A stretch of 7,653 bases of DNA from CAZPEV01 sp964585635. GTDB lineage: Bacteria > Zixibacteria > MSB-5A5 > GN15 > JAAZOE01. The notes under the pieces are model-generated. The model searched no databases. It saw only the letters and a program-made list of their open reading frames with translations, and was not told the DNA's origin. Position numbers and translations under genes: made by a program. Positions 1 to 5,082 of the stretch are shown here, piece by piece; position 1 is the stretch's first letter; each line of letters opens with the position of its first letter. The DNA is taken from assembly GCA_964585635.1 (NCBI GenBank), contig CAZPEV010000159.1, positions 1 to 7,653 on the forward strand, given 5' to 3'.

Positions 1-78
1 TTCGGGTCAATACCAGGTGTTGAAAACCCCTGCAATATTTAGGCCATTTCTTTCGTAGGGGCCGGGTTGCCCGGCCCG
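1..78 (+). repeat. Left copy of 78-bp direct repeat flanking the RAYT gene
   Basis: These 78 bases recur at 751-828 with only two differences (position 56 T versus 806 C, and 75 C versus 825 A). The copy ends in a REP hairpin (55-78) and contains one of the GTTGAAAA motifs (19-26) found across the window. Because it starts at the first base of the window, its true left boundary cannot be seen. The two copies bracket the transposase gene in the same orientation, as expected after duplication of a REP-bearing unit around the gene or of a recombination substrate. Confidence 0.93.
55..78 (+). repeat. REP element 1 (GTAG + hairpin)
   Basis: The tetranucleotide GTAG (55-58) is followed directly by a perfect 8-bp stem GGGCCGGG (59-66) / CCCGGCCC (70-77) with loop TTG. 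GTAG or GGAG at the 5' foot of a small GC-rich hairpin is the known hallmark of REP sequences recognised by RAYT transposases. It lies about 120 bp upstream of the transposase start. Confidence 0.8.
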
Positions 79-144
79 TCTTGCCGGATCTGTTCTTTCC
101 GCCGTCCTTTCCGGCTCATCATTCGTCGCCTGACCAATAATTAA

Positions 145-173
145 TTGACACATGACCTATAGTCGTATATTAT
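145..173 (+). promoter_or_regulatory. Sigma70-like promoter of the RAYT gene
   Basis: A perfect -35 box TTGACA (145-150) and a -10 box TATTAT (168-173, 5/6 to consensus) are separated by 17 bp. This places transcription start near 180, about 20 bases before the ATG at 201. The match is better than expected by chance in this GC-rich setting. Near-consensus promoters are unusual for transposases, which are often kept weakly expressed. Confidence 0.6.
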
Positions 174-200
174 TGTGCCGCCAGTACGGGCGGGACGCCA

Positions 201-716
201 ATGCCATCTAAACGAGACATGATGCCAAAGCGGAAATTGATCAGACTTCGGGAATTCGACTACTCTGCCCCAGGCGCTTATTTTGTCACTATATGCACCA
301 ACAATCACGCCTCCGTGCTCGGTCAAATTGCGAATGGTACCATGACGCTGACCCTCGAAGGTGAGTTGGTCGATATGGTTCTTCAGGAGACGGAACAGCG
401 GTTCCCCGATATGAAAATGGACACTAAGGTCATAATGCCGAATCATATTCATTGTATATTCGTGATTATTGGAGAAGGCAGCCCCGATCCCCAGTTGTGC
501 AGCAAGAGGTCAACCGTGGGACGAATCGTCGCATATTCAAAATATGTATCAACTAAGCGGATAAATGGCATTTTGGGCACAGTCGGCAGAAGGATTTGGC
601 AACGAAACTATTATGAACATGTTATCCGCAACGACAAGGATTTGAATCGGGCCCGCGAATATATTATCAACAATCCCGCCAGGTGGGTCAGCGATGAATA
701 TAATCTCGATGCGTAG
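201..716 (+). CDS. REP-associated tyrosine transposase (RAYT, IS200/Y1 family)
   Basis: The gene encodes a 171-aa single-domain Y1 HUH-type transposase of the RAYT group. Family members nick and rejoin single-stranded DNA at REP hairpins through a 5'-phosphotyrosine link. The N-terminal RLREFDYSAPGAYFVTICT (15-33) is the standard RAYT/IS200 opening. The metal-binding HUH pair is H82-I83-H84 within MPNHIHCIF. The catalytic tyrosine is Y137 or Y138 in IWQRNYYEHVIRN (132-144), followed by the usual tail with INNPARW. All key residues are present and the length is normal, so it appears intact. The start at 201 has no good Shine-Dalgarno; ATGs at 219 or 222 would remove only 6-7 residues and place the family opening closer to the N-terminus. 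REP hairpins lie on both sides and the gene sits inside a direct repeat. No IS200-type accessory TnpB is present. RAYTs are usually single-copy and domesticated rather than active insertion sequences. Confidence 0.9.
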   Translation: MPSKRDMMPKRKLIRLREFDYSAPGAYFVTICTNNHASVLGQIANGTMTLTLEGELVDMVLQETEQRFPDMKMDTKVIMPNHIHCIFVIIGEGSPDPQLCSKRSTVGRIVAYSKYVSTKRINGILGTVGRRIWQRNYYEHVIRNDKDLNRAREYIINNPARWVSDEYNLDA

Positions 717-721
717 GAATG

Positions 722-746
722 CGGGCGCGGAAACCGCGCGCCTGCC
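722..746 (-). repeat. REP element 2, inverted, imperfect
   Basis: Five bases after the transposase stop codon there is a hairpin with arms GCGCGG (725-730) and CCGCGC (734-739), loop AAA and a bulged G at 740. It is followed by CTGC (742-745), the complement of the GCAG seen in REP element 3. Its sequence closely matches element 4 at 885-907, so it is a degenerate inverted REP (iREP). Confidence 0.6.
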
Positions 747-750
747 GGAT

Positions 751-828
751 TTCGGGTCAATACCAGGTGTTGAAAACCCCTGCAATATTTAGGCCATTTC
801 TTTCGCAGGGGCCGGGTTGCCCGGACCG
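751..828 (+). repeat. Right copy of 78-bp direct repeat, ending in REP element 3
   Basis: This is 76/78 identical to 1-78. The hairpin part (809-827) keeps the GGGCCGGG left arm but has one arm mismatch (825 A). The foot tetranucleotide at 805-808 is GCAG instead of GTAG. Both changes fall in REP-defining positions, so this copy may be the decayed one. The sequence to its right (829-880) is not shared with the left copy. Confidence 0.92.
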
Positions 829-884
829 CATGAACCAACAATCACATCCAAGACCGCATGACCCCGCCAAGGCGATTTCCCACC

Positions 885-907
885 GGGCGCGGAAACCGCG
901 CCCCTAC
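885..907 (-). repeat. REP element 4, inverted (hairpin + CTAC)
   Basis: A perfect 8-bp stem GGGCGCGG (885-892) / CCGCGCCC (896-903) with loop AAA is followed immediately by CTAC (904-907), the complement of GTAG. Read on the minus strand it has the same architecture as element 1: GTAG, then hairpin. Elements 3 and 4 therefore form a head-to-head REP/iREP pair, like a BIME. Confidence 0.78.
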
Positions 908-1136
908 GAATAGAATTACAATAATTCATTAATTAGACAAGGGGTGGTTGCATATTCCCCAGTTTCTGCCGCGCGGCCGGCCAGCCGGTGGGGGCTTCCC
1001 GACGGCAATTCATTTGCTGGGCGTAAGGAAAGGGTTCTGACGCCGCAGGAATCATCACAAGCCTCCATTCTGTCATTCCCGCGTCAAGCGGGAAACCATC
1101 TTTTCTAGGTAGATTTCCCTGGACTCCCGCGGGCGG

Positions 1137-1289
1137 GCCTGTTGAAAAACCTCAAACTCGTCATCGCGAGACCCGCCCGTGGCGGGTCGTGGCGATCTCG
1201 GTTCCCCTATGAAAATGGAGATTGCCACGTCGTCCCGCAAGAAGCGGGGCTCCTCGCAAAGACGCTGGGGGGATATTTTCAACACTCCC
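1137..1289. repeat. Inverted pair of dispersed repeats with GTTGAAAA ends (MITE-like)
   Basis: Two copies of one repeat face opposite ways. The right copy (1218-1289, plus) begins GAGATTGCCACGTCGTCC, contains CTCGCAA and ends ATTTTCAACACTCCC. The left copy reads the same way on the minus strand: GAGATCGCCACG, CTCGCGATGACG, then GGTTTTTCAACAGGCCC. The outer ends GGGCCTGTTGAAAA and the complement of TTTTCAACACTCCC match at 11 of 14 bases, giving terminal inverted repeats about 150 bp apart. The left copy holds a perfect stem GACCCGCC/GGCGGGTC with loop CGT. A further copy of the right unit lies at 7361-7431. Confidence 0.65.
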
Positions 1290-1302
1290 GTGCGCGGGAG
1301 TG
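1283..1302. repeat. Perfect 8-bp hairpin at the repeat end
   Basis: CACTCCCG (1283-1290), loop TGCG and CGGGAGTG (1295-1302) form a perfect stem that overlaps the TTTTCAACACTCCC end of the dispersed repeat. There is no T-tract, so it is not an intrinsic terminator. Confidence 0.5.
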
Positions 1303-1407
1303 AAATGGTATGAGTCTTGTGTGCAGCGGACGAGGATCCGGCGAGGCGGACCGCACACGAAAACGTTTGCCATCACCAAGCCTGTCTGGGAATGTCTGTC
1401 ATTCCTT

Positions 1408-1426
1408 CCCGGCCCGGAGGGCCGGG
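1408..1426. repeat. Hairpin with the same arms as REP element 1
   Basis: CCCGGCCC (1408-1415), loop GGA and GGGCCGGG (1419-1426) form a perfect stem with the same two arms as REP element 1 in opposite order. No GTAG or CTAC foot is present. The surrounding ATTCCTTCCCGGCCCGGA also appears in altered form at 2335-2352 (ATTCCTTCTCGGCCCGGA), so it belongs to a separate dispersed repeat. Confidence 0.5.
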
Positions 1427-1616
1427 GCACCCCATTCGTGGTGGATGGGGGATTTCATTCGGTGATCGTTTTTCTTATTGTGCAACTATGACGGATGCCG
1501 GCCGTATAGGAAGGATTGCGGCGTTGCGGGTCACGTCCTCGCAGCGGACGAAATAATACGAAACCTCAACAGACGATGACCGTACCGTATGGTATAGTGA
1601 GAAAGGAATCCCCATC

Positions 1617-2009
1617 ATGAAACCAAGCAGAATAACGGCGGCCTTGGGAGTGGCTCTTATCGCGCTGGGCATCTGGGGCATTATCGGTTCCATGAGCATC
1701 GGCGGCATCGTGCCGTTGGTCATCGGCGCGGCGTTGGTTTATCTGGCCCTTAACCCCGGCCGCGTGTCGACGCTGGTCTTCGGTCATAGCTGCATTGTCA
1801 TCGGCGCGTACCTGATTACCTGGGGAATTTTCCTATTGCCCCATTCCGAGCCGACCCTGGCGAATATCTTCGGTCGCCCGCTGTTTTGGGGTATCTTTTC
1901 GCTGATGGGCGGCGTCTGCGCCATATTCCATGGCTTCTGCCGCTGCGTCTCCAAACAATGGGAGCAGCATGAGGGGATATCGCTGAACAACAGACTCCTG
2001 GTCAAGTGA
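1617..2009 (+). CDS. Small four-helix membrane protein, unknown function
   Basis: The gene encodes a 130-aa, strongly hydrophobic protein that I do not recognise. Four transmembrane segments are visible at about residues 6-26, 29-47, 50-75 and 81-108. A short polar tail follows (CVSKQWEQHEGISLNNRLLVK). The first helix is Gly-rich and begins after a basic KPSR stretch, which suggests a cytoplasmic N-terminus. The last helix and its edge carry three cysteines (C101, C108, C110) and a histidine, but no known cofactor motif is evident. The start is supported by AAAGGA at 1602-1607, nine bases before the ATG. It stands alone: repeats lie upstream and a palindrome sits four bases after the stop. 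A real gene is likely from its start signal and consistent membrane topology, but no function can be assigned. Confidence 0.72.
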   Translation: MKPSRITAALGVALIALGIWGIIGSMSIGGIVPLVIGAALVYLALNPGRVSTLVFGHSCIVIGAYLITWGIFLLPHSEPTLANIFGRPLFWGIFSLMGGVCAIFHGFCRCVSKQWEQHEGISLNNRLLVK

Positions 2010-2012
2010 ACC

Positions 2013-2027
2013 GGGGCGCTGCGCCCC
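2013..2027 (+). terminator. Palindrome just after the membrane-protein gene
   Basis: GGGGCGC (2013-2019), T, GCGCCCC (2021-2027) is a perfect palindrome starting four bases after the stop codon. As RNA it would fold as a short GC-rich hairpin. No U-tract follows, so it could be a 3'-end stabiliser or a weak terminator rather than a classical intrinsic one. Confidence 0.3.
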
Positions 2028-2079
2028 TCCTCCCCGATTCGAGTGTCGCAGGTTTTTCGGGCATGCAGCGAGGCCGCGT

Positions 2080-2200
2080 CTATGGCGCCGAGACGCCGAT
2101 CCGCCAGATTTCGGTGACGCTCCCCATAGCCGTATCGCGTCGTTCGAAATAGAGGACGCGCGAATCGGAGCCCCAGGCCGGGCAAGGCCCATATCTTCTC
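2080..2200 (-). pseudogene. Possible remnant of a WD40-like (TolB/PD40) propeller gene
   Basis: Read on the minus strand in the frame ending at the TAG (2082-2080), the translation includes PAWGSDSRVLYFERR, then TEIWRIGVSAP and the stop. The pattern P-A-W-x-x-D-S-x-V-L-Y-F followed by a short strand ending E-I-W-R-I is typical of one blade of PD40/TolB-type beta-propellers (usual form PxWSPDGxxIxF...xIWxx). Upstream in this frame the translation becomes Cys-rich and unlike a protein, and no start is supported. Only about one blade is left, consistent with a decayed gene. Chance resemblance is possible. Confidence 0.3.
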
Positions 2201-2293
2201 CACAATGATAGCCTTTGTATGTTGTCGGACGGCGGCAGGTCACACGCCACTGGCGGACCCTCAGCGGCGCAAGCCCTGTCACAACTGCACCAG

Positions 2294-2314
2294 CAAGGTT
2301 TTTCAACAGGACCC
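2294..2314 (-). repeat. Dispersed GTTGAAAA repeat end
   Basis: The segment GGTTTTTCAACAGGACCCT is one of the recurring repeat termini. It matches 1136-1152 (complement) and 7489-7504 closely. It is followed at 2335-2352 by a variant of the 1401-1418 dispersed motif. The remainder of 2201-2450 shows no gene. Confidence 0.5.
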
Positions 2315-2452
2315 TCGTTTGGAGACGGCTGTTATTCCTTCTCGGCCCGGACGGCCCGCCCGGCAGGAGCCTATCTTCTTGCCGATCAATATATTGTGTT
2401 TTTTATCGTCGTTCAAATCGCCCGATGCGTATAACTCCGTACGTCCGAAGAT

Positions 2453-2480
2453 TTGATAAGCTTGTTTATTACAGTATAGA
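2453..2480 (+). promoter_or_regulatory. Candidate promoter of the tandem-YHS gene
   Basis: TTGATA (2453-2458) and TATAGA (2475-2480) are 16 bp apart. Transcription would begin near 2487, giving a very short leader of about 15 bases that still contains the ribosome site AGGAG (2490-2494). The spacing is acceptable and the boxes imperfect. Confidence 0.35.
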
Positions 2481-2501
2481 ACGATAACCAGGAGTGCTAT
2501 C

Positions 2502-2972
2502 ATGAAGAAATCGCATCTGATTCCAGCCATTGTCGGCATCATGCTTATTGCATCCGCGAGCATCTTCGCCGCCGAAGCGGCCAAGGATATCGCCAAGGCT
2601 GCACCCAAGCAGCTCAAGCCACAGACCCAATGCCCGGTTATGGGCGGCAAAATAGATTCAACCGTCTATGTTGACCTGCAAGGTCAGCGAGTTTACTTCT
2701 GCTGCAGCAAGTGCCCGCCGAAGTTTAAGGCCGATCCCGACACCTATTTCAAGAAGGCGGCCGAACAGGGGGTGCTGTTCGAAAACATCCAGACCACCTG
2801 CCCGGTGTCGGGAGAGAAGCTGGAGAATAAGTCTATCTTTGTCGACTACCAGGGACGGCGTATCTACTTTTGCTGCAAGAAGTGCGTTGCCGATTTCGAC
2901 AAAGACCCCAAGGGTTACTTGGCCAAGATGGACAAGCCGGCCGCGCCCGACACCAAGCCCAGCATGAAGTAG
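2502..2972 (+). CDS. Exported protein with two YHS metal-binding domains
   Basis: The gene encodes a 156-aa secreted or periplasmic protein. Residues 1-24 form a signal peptide (MKK, hydrophobic core, then FAA-EA). A short Lys/Ala-rich linker is followed by two YHS domains. The first runs from about 44 to 86, with C44 in CPVMGG and C67-C68-x2-C71 in VYFCCSKC. The second runs from about 100 to 142, with C100 in CPVSGE and C124-C125-x2-C128 in IYFCCKKC. Each domain thus has one leading Cys and a CCxxC cluster, with the YVDxQGxRVYFCC core. YHS domains bind soft metal ions such as copper and also occur in heavy-metal ATPases. Here the likely role is metal binding or transfer outside the cytoplasm, which is inference. 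Start: AGGAG at 2490-2494, seven bases before the ATG. The second domain is very like the single YHS domain of the next gene. A terminator follows, so the two are probably transcribed separately. Confidence 0.88.
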   Translation: MKKSHLIPAIVGIMLIASASIFAAEAAKDIAKAAPKQLKPQTQCPVMGGKIDSTVYVDLQGQRVYFCCSKCPPKFKADPDTYFKKAAEQGVLFENIQTTCPVSGEKLENKSIFVDYQGRRIYFCCKKCVADFDKDPKGYLAKMDKPAAPDTKPSMK

Positions 2973-3048
2973 GAAATGATTTGGCAGGGATGCCATTCGG
3001 AACGGTCGGGCCTACGGCAAGATATAGGATTTCCGCCCGAGGGTACGG

Positions 3049-3074
3049 CGGCTGCGGGAGAAGCGGCCGTTTTT
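3049..3074 (+). terminator. Intrinsic terminator after the tandem-YHS gene
   Basis: CGGCTGC (3049-3055) and GCGGCCG (3063-3069) pair over seven positions (one G-U), with a 7-nt loop. Five T residues follow directly (3070-3074), then GCTTGTT. It lies 77 bases after the stop codon and separates the two YHS genes. Confidence 0.7.
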
Positions 3075-3171
3075 GCTTGTTCCGCGGCGCCGAATAGATA
3101 TATCTTTCCGGAGGCGGCTTTGAACCGGCATCAGTGGAATATGAAAGAGACATAATCTTGCGGAGGCGATT

Positions 3172-3972
3172 ATGAGGTCAAGCTTCGAAAAGCAGTCAGC
3201 TCTTGTCATGGGCTTGCTTCTCCTTTTGACTCTTATGTTGGGCGTTCTTTGCGATCCTATATTGGCCAATGAATACTGCCCGGTGCTGACCGACCAGAAG
3301 GTCGATTCGACGATCTTCGTCGATTATCAAGGGAGCCGGGTTTACTTCTGCTGCACCAAATGCCGCCGTCAGTTCCTGGCCGATCCCGGCGCATATTTGG
3401 CCAATCTGCCGGAATTCAAAGCCTCCACCCCGAATCCAAACTCTCTCCCCGGCCGGGCAGACACGGTCAGGCCGGACATGTCCGGTATGGCGATGACGGC
3501 GTCGCCGAATCGTCCCGCAAGCGGCGGCGGCGAGCCGTACCTGATTCGGTTGGCCGGGAAGCTTCATCCGCTCGTGATCCATTTTCCGATCGCGCTGATC
3601 ATCAGCGCGGCCTTCTTTTCGCTGCTGGCGATCTCTCGAAAGAAGCCTGTCTATGATACCATCTCGATTCGGCTCATCTACCTCGCCCTTGCCTCGGCCG
3701 TCGTGGCTGTGCTGTTCGGGCAGTCGGCGGAGGCGACGTCGTCGTTCCCCGCCATCCTGGCCGACTACGTCGAATGGCACGGATCGTTCGCGCTGTGGAC
3801 CGGCGCCTGCACGCTGCTGTCGGCGGCGCTGGGTTACCTGAGCGAGCGCCCCGGCCGGGAGGGGCTTAAGCGATGGTATCATCTGGCGCTGCTGGTGAAT
3901 GCCATCCTGGTCGGCATCACCGGGCATTTCGGGGCGACGCTGGTTTACGGTCCCAGCTATTTCAAGATGTGA
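3172..3972 (+). CDS. YHS domain fused to a DUF2231-type four-helix membrane domain
   Basis: The protein has 266 aa in three parts. First, an N-terminal signal or anchor segment (hydrophobic 10-26; possible cleavage after ILA, residue 32). Second, one YHS domain (about 36-78) with C36 in EYCPVL and C60-C61-x2-C64 in VYFCCTKC. Third, after a flexible linker (80-122) containing DMSGMAM (102-108), a DUF2231-like membrane domain. That domain shows its signature LHPLVIHFPIAL (131-142), four transmembrane helices, a WHGSFALW segment and the closing GHFGATLVYG near the C-terminus. The paired histidines H132 and H137 and later His residues could bind a metal or heme, but that is inference. The DUF2231 family has no settled function. 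Fusion to YHS suggests a membrane-anchored metal acceptor working with the neighbouring tandem-YHS protein. Start: GGAGG at 3162-3166, five bases before the ATG. A weak promoter (TTGTTC 3077 / TATATC 3099) may lie just after the terminator. Confidence 0.85.
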   Translation: MRSSFEKQSALVMGLLLLLTLMLGVLCDPILANEYCPVLTDQKVDSTIFVDYQGSRVYFCCTKCRRQFLADPGAYLANLPEFKASTPNPNSLPGRADTVRPDMSGMAMTASPNRPASGGGEPYLIRLAGKLHPLVIHFPIALIISAAFFSLLAISRKKPVYDTISIRLIYLALASAVVAVLFGQSAEATSSFPAILADYVEWHGSFALWTGACTLLSAALGYLSERPGREGLKRWYHLALLVNAILVGITGHFGATLVYGPSYFKM

Positions 3973-3997
3973 TCCGGGGATGTATCGCCCTCGCATC

Positions 3998-4026
3998 TTG
4001 ACAGTCGGCCGGCTTTCGCATACATT
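3998..4026 (+). promoter_or_regulatory. Sigma70-like promoter of the dehydrogenase gene
   Basis: A perfect TTGACA (3998-4003) and TACATT (4021-4026) are separated by 17 bp. Transcription would begin near 4033, about 32 bases before the ATG at 4065. It lies in the 92-bp gap after the YHS-DUF2231 gene, so the dehydrogenase is probably its own transcription unit. Confidence 0.6.
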
Positions 4027-4064
4027 CTGCATAATAGACCGATTCAACAATAAGGAATGACTGT

Positions 4065-4841
4065 ATGCCATCCATAAAAGATAAGATCGCCTTTATCACC
4101 GGGACGTCGGCCGGGATCGGATTGGCCTGCGCCGAGCTTTTCGCGCGCGAGGGAGCCAAACTGATCCTCTGCGCCCGCCGCGAGGAACGGGTGAAGAAGC
4201 TGGGGCAGGCGCTTTTGGCCAAGTTTGGAACTGAGAGCTATTGCTTCGGCCTTGACGTTCGCAACCAGAAAGAGGTCGAGGCCAAGATCAACGCCTTCCC
4301 ACCACAATGGCAGGCGGTCGATATCCTGGTCAACAACGCCGGGCTGAGCCGCGGCCTGTGCAAACTGCACGAGGGGATGTTGTCCGACTGGGAGGAGATG
4401 ATCGACACCAATGTCAAGGGGTTGCTGTATGTCAGCCGGGTGGTGATTCCCGGCATGGTGAAGCGGGGACATGGCGACATTGTCAACATCGGCTCGATTG
4501 CGGGGCATGAGGTTTATCCCGGCGGGAACGTTTATTGCGCCACCAAATTTGCGGTCGATGCCATCACCAAAGGGATGCAGATTGACCTGGTGGATACGCC
4601 TATCCGCGTCTCGACGGTCGATCCGGGGATGATCGAAACCGAATTTTCCATCGTCCGCTTTCATGGCGACACCGTCCGGGCCAAGAAGACCTACGAGGGC
4701 ATCACGCCCTTGACCGGGGCCGACGTCGCCGAGGCGATTCTGTTTTGCGTGACGCGGCCGCCGCATGTGAATATCCATCAGGTGCGGATCATGCCGACGG
4801 CGCAGGCCGGTGTGATGGTGACGCATAGGAGGAACAAGTAG
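4065..4841 (+). CDS. Short-chain dehydrogenase, YdfG-like (NADP-dependent)
   Basis: The gene encodes a 258-aa classical SDR, full length for the family and predicted cytoplasmic. The Rossmann motif TGTSAGIG is at 12-19. R38-R39 after the second strand (ILCARR) favours NADP over NAD. DVR is at 64-66 and NNAG at 90-93. The catalytic set is N116 (DTNVKG), S144 (IGSIAG), Y157 and K161 (YCATK). The line VNIGSIAG..VYPGGNVY, the PGMIETEFSIVRF segment and the C-terminal HVNIHQVRIMPTAQA closely resemble E. coli YdfG, which oxidises L-serine, L-allo-threonine and 3-hydroxy acids with NADP. The same general reaction is likely, but the substrate is not fixed by sequence. Start: AAGGA at 4052-4056, eight bases before the ATG, behind a strong promoter. 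No pathway partner is next to it. I leave the gene symbol blank because SDR orthology is hard to prove by eye. Confidence 0.92.
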   Translation: MPSIKDKIAFITGTSAGIGLACAELFAREGAKLILCARREERVKKLGQALLAKFGTESYCFGLDVRNQKEVEAKINAFPPQWQAVDILVNNAGLSRGLCKLHEGMLSDWEEMIDTNVKGLLYVSRVVIPGMVKRGHGDIVNIGSIAGHEVYPGGNVYCATKFAVDAITKGMQIDLVDTPIRVSTVDPGMIETEFSIVRFHGDTVRAKKTYEGITPLTGADVAEAILFCVTRPPHVNIHQVRIMPTAQAGVMVTHRRNK

Positions 4842-4845
4842 AGGT

Positions 4846-4872
4846 CGGGTGACAAAAAGGGAATCTCACCCG
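4846..4872 (+). terminator. Hairpin directly after the dehydrogenase gene
   Basis: CGGGTGA (4846-4852) and TCACCCG (4866-4872) form a perfect 7-bp stem with a 13-nt A-rich loop, four bases after the stop codon. No T-tract follows, so termination here would have to be weak or factor-assisted. Confidence 0.35.
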
Positions 4873-4915
4873 TCGTTCGCCTGCGGCGGGCCACGCACAG
4901 AATGCTTTGGCAGAT

Positions 4916-4941
4916 CACCCCCAAGCCGAAGCTTGTGGGTG
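4916..4941. repeat. 11-position hairpin with CGAA tetraloop
   Basis: CACCC-C-CAAGC (4916-4926) faces GCTTG-T-GGGTG (4931-4941) across a CGAA loop, with one C/T mismatch. The form resembles other dispersed palindromes in the window. No GTAG-type foot is evident. Confidence 0.5.
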
Positions 4942-5039
4942 CCACCCAGAGGTTATGTTTGAAAATATGGCAACCACCAGCCGCGCACAATGACCTCGCA
5001 CAGTAACCGACTCCGATTGCAAAGAAGGTTGAATCGATG

Positions 5040-5082
5040 GAAGTTTCGCATCGACTTGCGCCGGGATTTGATGCGAAATTTC
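5040..5082. repeat. 13-bp long-stem hairpin, function unknown
   Basis: GAAGTTTCGCATC (5040-5052) pairs with GATGCGAAATTTC (5070-5082) along all 13 positions (one G-U), around a 17-nt loop. It is less GC-rich than the REP-type stems and is not followed by T residues. It may be a structured RNA element or a decayed inverted repeat. Confidence 0.45.

Larger units (their letters stand above)
911..1616. other. Non-coding, repeat-derived stretch
   Basis: I see no convincing gene here. Open frames on both strands lack ribosome sites and run through palindromic repeats. The stretch holds an AT-rich patch (911-945), a 'gtcattcccgcgtcaagcggg' type dispersed motif near 1074, and an inverted repeat pair at 1137-1289. 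It also holds hairpins at 1283-1302 and 1408-1426, and the upstream region of the membrane-protein gene. No clear sigma70 promoter was found for that gene. Confidence 0.6.

Noticed and set aside
201..716. Complete IS200/IS605 insertion sequence
   Set aside because: No tnpB is present and no IS605-type ends were found. The REP hairpins and RAYT-type sequence fit a domesticated REP transposase better.
1222..1556. Overlapping plus-strand frames of 79-89 codons
   Set aside because: They run through the dispersed repeats and palindromes, and translations contain repeat-derived Arg/Pro/Gly strings with no ribosome site.
1594..1598. TATAGT as a -10 box for the membrane-protein gene
   Set aside because: It lies only a few bases from the Shine-Dalgarno site and has no usable -35 box 16-18 bp upstream.
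3196..4071. Long minus-strand open frame (291 codons) opposite the YHS-DUF2231 gene
   Set aside because: It is very rich in Arg, Gln, Asp and Gly without any domain, has no ribosome site, and mirrors a well-supported plus-strand gene. It is an antisense shadow of GC-rich codons.
4044..4826. Long minus-strand open frame (260 codons) opposite the dehydrogenase gene
   Set aside because: It is fully antisense to a clear SDR with all catalytic motifs, is His/Asp-rich with no domain, and has no start signal.
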